64,000 bases of DNA from an uncultured Aquimarina sp. (GTDB lineage Bacteria; Bacteroidota; Bacteroidia; Flavobacteriales; Flavobacteriaceae): positions 372,001-436,000 of the forward strand of contig CANMSO010000005.1 of the NCBI GenBank assembly GCA_947500545.1. Direction: 5' to 3'. Shown in pieces: positions 58,637-64,000 of this stretch. The translations under genes and the position numbers were made by a program. Below the pieces are notes generated by a model, which was not told the origin of the DNA, did not search any database, and saw only the letters and a program-made list of their open reading frames with translations. Each line of letters opens with the position of its first letter. Position 1 is the stretch's first letter.

Positions 58637-59101
58637 TTAAAATTTCTTGTTTATATATTTAAGTCCTGTGTCATTAATCACTGCAAAAACGACCCCTGCA
58701 ATTATAGGAACAAGTAAACCCAATATTGGGATTATTTGTAGCTCTGGGTGTACCCCAAAAAAGATGATCAAACCCAGAAACCAAGCAGGAATGTTATTCA
58801 GCCCTTTAATTTTTGCTGCATAAGCCAGCGAACCGATAAGGACAAAAACGGTTAATGGAAACCCCAATGCTCCAATTGCAGGTGCAAGTACACTTGCTAA
58901 AGACTGTATAAGTACTCCCATTACTATTCCTAAAATAATCTGTAAGAAACTGAGGGGATATACTTTAATCGATTTTCCGAATAGGTAATAACTTACCCAG
59001 GCAAGGAACATGACCCATGTAGCCCATCCCATAGAAAATGAGATAAATACTGCCAATGCTCCGCATAGCCCCATAACGAGGGCTGTTAAAAATGTTTTCA
59101 T
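58637..59101 (-). CDS. DUF1097-family inner-membrane protein
   Basis: 154 residues with five hydrophobic helices (FLTALVMGLCGALAVFISF, WATWVMFLAWVSYYLFG, LQIILGIVMGVLIQSLASVL, FPLTVFVLIGSLAYAAKI, IIPILGLLVPIIAGVVFAVI). Helix pattern and length match DUF1097 (YcdZ-like) membrane proteins, of unknown function. It sits between two SDR genes in one operon, so a role in uptake or efflux of the SDR substrate is conceivable. Confidence 0.85.
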   Translation of the reverse strand: MKTFLTALVMGLCGALAVFISFSMGWATWVMFLAWVSYYLFGKSIKVYPLSFLQIILGIVMGVLIQSLASVLAPAIGALGFPLTVFVLIGSLAYAAKIKGLNNIPAWFLGLIIFFGVHPELQIIPILGLLVPIIAGVVFAVINDTGLKYINKKF

Positions 59102-59131
59102 AATACGTAATAATTAAATGATTAAGAGCAG

Positions 59132-59872
59132 TTAAGCCATTGCTCCGTTGGCACCTATGTTCTGAGCAGAAACCCACTTGGCTTCATCACTTGCTAGGAA
59201 CGTTACAATTTTTGCAATATCCTCTGGCTCTCCAATACGGTTGAAGGCTGATAAAGAGGCTAATCTATTGATTACCGCTTCTGGCTTTCCTTTTGTGAAC
59301 AACGCCGTGTTTGTAGGTCCAGGTGAAATTGAATTTACATTAATACCTCTGCTTCCGACTTCTTTTGCAAACACACGGGTCAATTGTTCAACTGCTGCTT
59401 TGGTAGCTACATAAGGCCCATATGTGGGCAGCATGATTCTATTGACCGAAGTTGAAAAGTTGATGACACTTCCATGTTCTGCTAATTTTGTGGCAGCTTC
59501 ACGAAGTGTATTAAATACTCCTTTTACATTTACATCCAGTTGTTTTGCAAAATCCTCGTCGGTGGTATCTTTGATAAGCGTATTGATCATAATACCTGCG
59601 TTATTGACCAACACATCAATTTTTCCGTAATGCGCAATGGCAGTATCGAAAAGGTTTTTTACATCTTGTGAGTTGCTTACATCCGCTTGTATAGCGATGG
59701 CATCACCACCATTGGTTTTGATTTGTTCGACGACCTTGTCGGCATCAGGCCTGCCTCCGGAATAGTTAACTATAACTTTGGCGCCTGCTGTTGCCATTTG
59801 ACTCGCTATTTCGGCACCAATTCCTCTTGATGCACCCGTTACCAATACAACTTTGTTACTTAAATTTTTCAT
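59132..59872 (-). CDS. SDR oxidoreductase (246 aa)
   Basis: Classical SDR with TGASRGIG at 12-19, NNAG at 90-93, Ser140/142, Tyr154-x3-Lys158 (YVATK) and VNSISPGPTNTALF. It closely resembles 3-oxoacyl-ACP reductase-like enzymes of the YgfF/FabG group. First gene of the operon and directly downstream (120 bp) of AraC regulator 2. The C-terminus QNIGANGAMA lacks the usual GG.  Substrate unknown. Confidence 0.93.
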   Translation of the reverse strand: MKNLSNKVVLVTGASRGIGAEIASQMATAGAKVIVNYSGGRPDADKVVEQIKTNGGDAIAIQADVSNSQDVKNLFDTAIAHYGKIDVLVNNAGIMINTLIKDTTDEDFAKQLDVNVKGVFNTLREAATKLAEHGSVINFSTSVNRIMLPTYGPYVATKAAVEQLTRVFAKEVGSRGINVNSISPGPTNTALFTKGKPEAVINRLASLSAFNRIGEPEDIAKIVTFLASDEAKWVSAQNIGANGAMA

Positions 59873-59992
59873 TTGTCTATTTTTTAAAAATTAATAGTAC
59901 AAAGGTATTTGGGTACTGTCCATCGTTTGTTGCAAGGAATACAGCAGTATTTGTAAAATTTAAATAGAATATGGGAATAGGGAACTAACCCG

Positions 59993-60916
59993 CTAATTCG
60001 AATGCTCTTTTCGGTACTGGACAGGGGATGTTAGGGTATGTTTTTTAAAATAATTACTAAAATGGGCAGTTTCCGAGAATCCTAATCTGTAGGTTATTTC
60101 CTTGATGGGCAAGGAAGAATTTTGCAAAAGCGATTTTGCCTCGGAAATAGTTTTATCCGCAATCCAAGTAGTGACAGGTTTTCCTGTTTTGGTTTTTATA
60201 ATGTTACTCAAGTAATTAGGATGTAGATTTTGTGCATCGGCATAATCTTGAACCCTAAAAGCAGTTTCCGTTTTTCCTGTAATTAAATCCCGGTAGTGTT
60301 TTTCAAGTAATCGCTTAAACGATTTAACAATTTGTGAACTTCTATTTCCTTCATAAATCGGGTTGTAATCCTGCCAAAAATAGGCTTTGATTTTATAAAG
60401 CATCACTGCCAACAAATGCCCGATAATTCTATATGTATCGGCGGATTGATTGATATATTCGTTGTGAATATTTAGATAAACATGTTCCAGTTCGTCATAA
60501 AATTCATCACTTACAATTTTAGGGCTAATCGTTTCGGTCAATAAAAATGGAAATGCAGAGAAGATGTCTTTGCTGATATATTGTTTTAGAAATGTTTCAT
60601 CAAAAGTTATCAGATAAATTTCTTCGATTTTTTTCCAACTGAATGTTCTGTAATTGCTCGGATTGGTAAAGTAGATAGAATGTGGTTGTACGACGAAAGA
60701 GTGTTCATCAATAGTATACTTTCCCATGCCATTTTTTACAAAAAGAAACGAAAAATAGTCGGGACGGAATGATGATGATTGATATGGGAGTGTAAAATTA
60801 ATATCTTTCAAATTAAGAATAGCAAATCCTTCGGAAGGTTGAATTAAATCCACAGATAATCCCAAGTGTAGATATAATTCATAGAGTGACTTTGCCTCAG
60901 GATTTTCGCTTTTCAT
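59993..60916 (-). CDS. AraC-family transcriptional regulator 2
   Basis: 307 residues: N-terminal sensor part (FAILNLKDINFTLPYQSSSF, KYTIDEHSFVVQPHSIYFTN) and C-terminal double HTH (VQDYADAQNLHPNYLSNIIK, LPIKEITYRLGFSETAHFSN and YFKKHTLTSPVQYRKEH). It heads the same-strand SDR-DUF1097-SDR operon and probably controls it. Last gene before the right-hand boundary of the putative island. Confidence 0.92.
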   Translation of the reverse strand: MKSENPEAKSLYELYLHLGLSVDLIQPSEGFAILNLKDINFTLPYQSSSFRPDYFSFLFVKNGMGKYTIDEHSFVVQPHSIYFTNPSNYRTFSWKKIEEIYLITFDETFLKQYISKDIFSAFPFLLTETISPKIVSDEFYDELEHVYLNIHNEYINQSADTYRIIGHLLAVMLYKIKAYFWQDYNPIYEGNRSSQIVKSFKRLLEKHYRDLITGKTETAFRVQDYADAQNLHPNYLSNIIKTKTGKPVTTWIADKTISEAKSLLQNSSLPIKEITYRLGFSETAHFSNYFKKHTLTSPVQYRKEHSN

Positions 60917-61511
60917 TTTCCAGATTTCGTCTTAAATGGTATGCTACATTGGCATAGTAGTTATCAGCAAATTTAAAAAATCATGATGAATTATTAAGTA
61001 ATGTTGGAGTATAATTGAAATAGAGATAGAGAGTCTCATCAAAGGACCGTTTTAGGAGACTCTATTCGAAAAAACCTAAACTTTACCCCAGAGTGTCCCA
61101 AACATGGTCTCTTTTAATAGTTTCGATAATTACCCTTTTACGGGATACTCAAAGTATATTTAAACGACCGTTTATTTGAAAACTTTTGAAACTACATATT
61201 TATTAAGCTCATAAAGTTTAATCTGTCGTACCAATTAAATAGTTTCTATTTTGACGTTTATTTAAACTATTGGTTATGGTTGTTCGATATGCAAGAGCGG
61301 GTTCGAATGAATAGAATCTCGATTTGCAAACGGATGCTTTTTTGAAGAATTAACTAAATTTGATATCCTTTGTACTGTTTTGATATACCTTTCTTATATT
61401 TATGATGCCGAAAGCATAAAACGCTCTCGTTAGTGTCTTAATTGATGTCCTATTTTGGAAATTGAGATATAAAATACTGGTATATAGAGGAATATGGATA
61501 GAGTTTTAACT

Positions 61512-61524
61512 CTGCCACCCCGAC
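61512..61524 (+). repeat. attR-like repeat of the tRNA-Pro(TGG) 3' end
   Basis: CTGCCACCCCGAC identical to 52229-52241; upstream bases (GAGTTTTAACT) retain a degraded T-arm resemblance (TTCGAATC). Together with the tRNA it delimits a 9.3-kb segment. Confidence 0.6.
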
Positions 61525-61531
61525 GAACCTA

Positions 61532-61543
61532 GTAATAGGTCAC
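61532..61543 (-). repeat. Inverted copy of the GTGACCTATTAC repeat
   Basis: On the minus strand GTGACCTATTAC, the same sequence as the repeats at 52342-52363; 7 bp beyond the tRNA 3' repeat. Confidence 0.55.
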
Positions 61544-61546
61544 AAC

Positions 61547-61586
61547 AAAACACTGTTAATCGTGTGATTATCAGTGTTTTTTGTTT
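61547..61586 (+). terminator. Terminator beyond the tRNA 3' repeat
   Basis: Stem AAAACACTG-TAATC / GATTA-CAGTGTTTT (one mismatch) with 4-nt loop and TTTTTTGTTTTT exit. In position it mimics a tRNA terminator, fitting attR or a second attL. Confidence 0.8.
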
Positions 61587-61611
61587 TTATCCATTTTTTT
61601 GATGTCAAATG

Positions 61612-61666
61612 AAACCATTTAAAACCATTTAAAACCAGTAAAAAGGTGTGCAATCAGGTGTGCAAT
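61612..61666. repeat. Short direct repeats upstream of the integrase remnant
   Basis: AAACCATTTA-type units at 10-nt period (61612, 61622, 61632) followed by GGTGTGCAAT at 61645-61654 and 61657-61666. Such repeats between an att site and an integrase gene are typical arm-type binding sites. Confidence 0.55.
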
Positions 61667-61758
61667 GTTTCACTAAAATTGTACTAACTTTATGGAGCTT
61701 TAAGGCATGATTTGACTTTCGTCCTTACAGATTATTGTTGAACCAAAGTCACCTTAAA

Positions 61759-61993
61759 ATGAAAGCAAAAAACAGCTTCGCCATTATTTTCTTCACCAGA
61801 AAATCAAGAAGCAATCCCAATCAACTTTCCATCTATGTGCGCATTACCGTAGCGGGCAAGCGTGCTGAAATCAGTTTAAAAAGAAATGTCCACTACCCAG
61901 ATATATTCCAGAGTGGTCGAAAGCAAAATAAGCGAAGATATCAACAACGAATTGGAACGTTTTGAGGAAAATGAGGAACAAAAATTTAAGTAA
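61759..61993 (+). pseudogene. Tyrosine recombinase remnant with large internal deletion
   Basis: N-terminal part from ATG 61759: MKAKNSFAIIFFTRKSRSNP, NQLSIYVRITVAGKRAEISL, KRNV, the arm-DNA-binding start of Bacteroidota phage-type integrases. At about 61888 the frame shifts by +1 and continues STTQIYSRVVESKISEDI, NNELERFEENEEQKFK, stop: the extreme C-terminus of the same family, where the Tyr in TTQIYSRV is the recombination nucleophile. Everything between, including the Arg-His-Arg core, is missing; full-length relatives are about 400 residues. The deletion makes it non-functional. Confidence 0.85.
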
Positions 61994-62493
61994 TTGTTAG
62001 GCAACATTATATAATCACCGTCAAACCAATGATTCCATAAAAGACGTAGTTCGTTCCCATGTTTTCCAATACCTTGGTCCGTGCATTCCGAGCATCCCTG
62101 GTATCGGACCTTGTTCGAAAAAAAACGACGGGAACCGTTGTTCCCAATCTCCACTACTACTATAAAACTTAAGCGTAAATGAAAAAACTTTATTCTTATA
62201 AAACCAATGGTCGATCTGGCCCCACGCCGTTGTGCATACTTTCTGTTGTGTAGCCTTTTGTTAGAAACAAAGGTGGGGTTTTAGCACAAGACCTTCCTAT
62301 AAAAGTGTTTATATCGACTAAAACCGAGACGAACAAACTACCAAAAGGGGATTATTGGATTCTTTTTATCCCTAAAACACCATTCAATATCCCATTTTAA
62401 AAGGAGTTAAGCACTAATTGTTGGATATTATCAGTGTATGGTTTTTTTTGTTATGAATCAATATTCAAAAGTTTATAATAAAAATACTCCAAC
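61994..62493. other. 500-bp stretch without a gene
   Basis: Between the integrase remnant and the LRR gene. An antisense ORF (61876-62154) overlaps the integrase remnant and has no family features. A CCTTTTGTT / AACAAAGG hairpin lies near 62252-62268. No promoter was recognised. Confidence 0.5.
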
Positions 62494-64000
62494 ATGAAAA
62501 AGCAATTACAATTGATAATGTCTACCATCGTTATGGTATTGACGAGCCTTACCACGTATGGCCAAAGCGTGGGAGACCAATTTGATGTTGATGGTATCAC
62601 ATACGAAATTACCGCTACCTCTCCAGCCGAAGTTAAGATCGTGGGCTATACTGGTTCAGCAACAGAAGTGGAAATCCCCCAAACGGCTACCGACCAAGGC
62701 ACCGATTACCAGGTGACCGCTATTGGCGATCAAGCTTTTAACGGTTATCGTAAAGCTGAGGCGGACAAGCTGACCAGCGTTGTGATACCCGATGGTGTCA
62801 CAAGTATCGGGCAAGACGCTTTTTGGACAAACAAATTAACCAGTGTTAATATACCCAACAGTGTGACCACTATTGGGCAACGGGCTTTTGGCACCAACCA
62901 ATTGAGCAGTGTTACCTTACCGAACAATATCACCAGTATAGGGAAATGGGTCTTTTATAAGAACAAATTAACCAGTGTTAATATACCCAACAGTGTGACC
63001 ACTATTGGGCAGCAGGCTTTTGGTACCAACGAATTGAGCAGTGTTACCTTATCGAACAATCTCACCAGTATAGGGCAAGACGCTTTTTGGCAAAACAAAT
63101 TAACCAGTGTTGATATACCCAACAGTGTGACCACTCTTGGGCAGCGGGCTTTTGGTACCAACAAATTGAACAGTGTTACCTTATCGAACAATATCACCAA
63201 AATTGAGCAGTGGGTCTTTTCCCAGAACGATATTAAAGAGTTGACCATACCGGCCAATGTGGATAGTATTAAGTACCAGGCCTTTTATGGCAACGAAAAC
63301 CTTACCCTGATAACGGTCAAACGTAATCCACCAGTAACATTTGATACAACTGCCTTTCAATCAAGAAATGCTCACCTAAATGTCATTATCAAAAAAGAGC
63401 TTGTGGTGCCCTTTGGTCTTATAGAAGCTTATAGAAATGCAGGATGGACGGAGGAATTTGGGTTCGAGTTCGTCACCTCCGGAATGACTGTCGTTGATGA
63501 TGTTAGATACGCAATTACTACCTCTCCAGGCGAAGCCACGCTGATTGGCCTTATGCCTGGTGTAATACATAATTTGGTCATTCCCGAAGCGGTGGTTATT
63601 GACGGGCAACCGGTCCCGGTGACCGCTATAGGCGATGAAGCTCTTCGAAGTAGGCAGAATCTGGTAACTGTCGTCATACCGAGTAGTATGAAAAATATTG
63701 GATTCCAGGCCTTTCGTAGGTCATTTAGACTTAACCTGGTGATAATGTTGGGCAACAATCCACCGACGCTCGATGCAGATGCCTTTGATTATCCACACCG
63801 TAACAATATAGAAGTGTTAGTGCCCCTAGACAAGGAGCAAGATTATAAAAATGCAGGGTGGACAAATTTCAAGCTTGTCTCTTCGGTCTTAGGACGGAAG
63901 CATATTGGTCATAACTTCACATGGGAATTCACATCGCTATCTCCCGATGAAGTAGCCCTCGAAGGCACGGCAATTAATAACCCTGTGGGAGGTCACGTGG
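62494..64000 (+). CDS. BspA-like leucine-rich-repeat surface protein (3' end outside window)
   Basis: Open from ATG 62494 to the window end (502 codons). Signal peptide MKKQLQLIMSTIVMVLTSLT plus TYGQ, then a lead-in module (FDVDGITYEITATSPAEVKIVG...EIPQTATDQGTDYQVTAIG), eight LRR_5 repeats of exactly 22 residues (~92-267; KLTSVNIPNSVTTIGQRAFG type), a PPVTF/VIIKKELVVPFGLIEAYRNAGW segment, and a second round of the same lead-in and end modules (VRYAITTSPGEATLIG; YKNAGWTNF). BspA-like proteins are secreted or surface proteins that bind host or matrix ligands. A T9SS sorting domain would be expected downstream of the window. Confidence 0.9.
   Translation, partial: MKKQLQLIMSTIVMVLTSLTTYGQSVGDQFDVDGITYEITATSPAEVKIVGYTGSATEVEIPQTATDQGTDYQVTAIGDQAFNGYRKAEADKLTSVVIPDGVTSIGQDAFWTNKLTSVNIPNSVTTIGQRAFGTNQLSSVTLPNNITSIGKWVFYKNKLTSVNIPNSVTTIGQQAFGTNELSSVTLSNNLTSIGQDAFWQNKLTSVDIPNSVTTLGQRAFGTNKLNSVTLSNNITKIEQWVFSQNDIKELTIPANVDSIKYQAFYGNENLTLITVKRNPPVTFDTTAFQSRNAHLNVIIKKELVVPFGLIEAYRNAGWTEEFGFEFVTSGMTVVDDVRYAITTSPGEATLIGLMPGVIHNLVIPEAVVIDGQPVPVTAIGDEALRSRQNLVTVVIPSSMKNIGFQAFRRSFRLNLVIMLGNNPPTLDADAFDYPHRNNIEVLVPLDKEQDYKNAGWTNFKLVSSVLGRKHIGHNFTWEFTSLSPDEVALEGTAINNPVGGHV
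62767..63294 (+). repeat. 66-bp tandem repeat array (eight LRR units)
   Basis: Eight 66-bp coding repeats with a higher-order 132-bp alternation: units with IPNSVTT.GQ.AFGTN alternate with units ending AFW.N, VFYKN or VFSQN. Several pairs are near identical at the DNA level, e.g. AACCAGTGTTAATATACCCA occurs twice. Confidence 0.85.

Larger units (their letters stand above)
60917..61758. other. 842-bp gene-free right boundary of the putative island
   Basis: No convincing ORF on either strand. Contains the tRNA 3' repeat (61512-61524), an inverted GTGACCTATTAC copy, a terminator, and two families of short direct repeats ahead of the integrase pseudogene. From 60960 to 61500 I see only AT-rich, stop-dense DNA. 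Confidence 0.55.

Noticed and set aside
61876..62154. 92-codon antisense ORF over the integrase remnant
   Set aside because: Overlaps the recognisable integrase C-terminus on the other strand and shows no family signature.
1..64000. CRISPR arrays, rRNA genes, complete insertion sequences, replication origin
   Set aside because: No regularly spaced direct repeats with unique spacers, no rRNA-like sequence, no intact transposase and no oriC/DnaA-box cluster were seen on either strand.

Overview
The window is AT-rich DNA from a marine-type member of the Bacteroidota, most likely a Flavobacteriaceae (Aquimarina/Kordia-like is a guess). Support: two type IX secretion (T9SS) C-terminal sorting domains, a LytTR/LytS pair beside a TonB-dependent receptor, many SPII lipoproteins, a TAnnTTTG -7 element in front of both tRNA genes, few Shine-Dalgarno sites, and ATG or TTG starts in A/T-rich leaders. 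Both edges cut through genes.

Layout. 1-11.6 kb: the 3' part of a giant T9SS adhesin with ten MBG-type repeats, an FN3 lipoprotein and small secreted proteins. 11.7-16.7 kb: a histidine kinase/LytTR regulator divergent from a TonB-dependent receptor. 16.7-22.6 kb: a patchwork of small genes (Cys-rich double-glycine peptide, DUF427, TonB-C protein, lipoprotein serine hydrolase, membrane proteins) with three copies of an approximately 150-bp MITE-like repeat. 22.6-29.3 kb: two tandem units of about 3.3 kb at a tRNA-Pro(GGG) gene. Each encodes a lipoprotein with a C-terminal HExxH zincin motif plus a small secreted partner, and each ends in a copy of the tRNA 3' half. 29.4-33 kb: two more double-glycine peptides, a large exported protein and an M48-like peptidase. 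33.2-35.7 kb: a DUF4157 (eCIS-core) protein with a DNA/RNA non-specific endonuclease-like domain, a probable contractile-injection payload. 35.8-38.1 kb: cytochrome bd oxidase.

38.3-47.8 kb: an ECF sigma factor and an anti-sigma-like TPR membrane protein, divergent from a subtilisin-like lipoprotein, a TPR-CHAT caspase-like protein and three lipoproteins. A 12-bp element (GGGTAATGAATT) precedes the subtilisin and two lipoproteins. The CHAT 3' end, intergenic region and lipoprotein start have been duplicated, leaving a CHAT tail pseudogene. 47.8-51.2 kb: a secreted multidomain GH13 amylase with LacI-type operators. 52.2-61.5 kb: tRNA-Pro(TGG) followed by ten same-strand genes (AlkD-like, methionine aminopeptidase, AraC and Crp regulators, SnoaL-like, three SDRs, DUF1097), ending at a 13-bp repeat of the tRNA 3' end; this looks like a tRNA-integrated island. 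61.7-64 kb: an integrase pseudogene with an internal deletion, then a BspA-like leucine-rich-repeat surface protein running off the end.

The strongest candidates for undescribed biology are (1) the integrase-less tandem zincin-lipoprotein/partner units at tRNA-Pro(GGG), (2) the ECF sigma/subtilisin/TPR-CHAT/lipoprotein locus with its shared promoter element, and (3) the DUF4157-nuclease payload. All assignments come from reading the sequence; no search was run.
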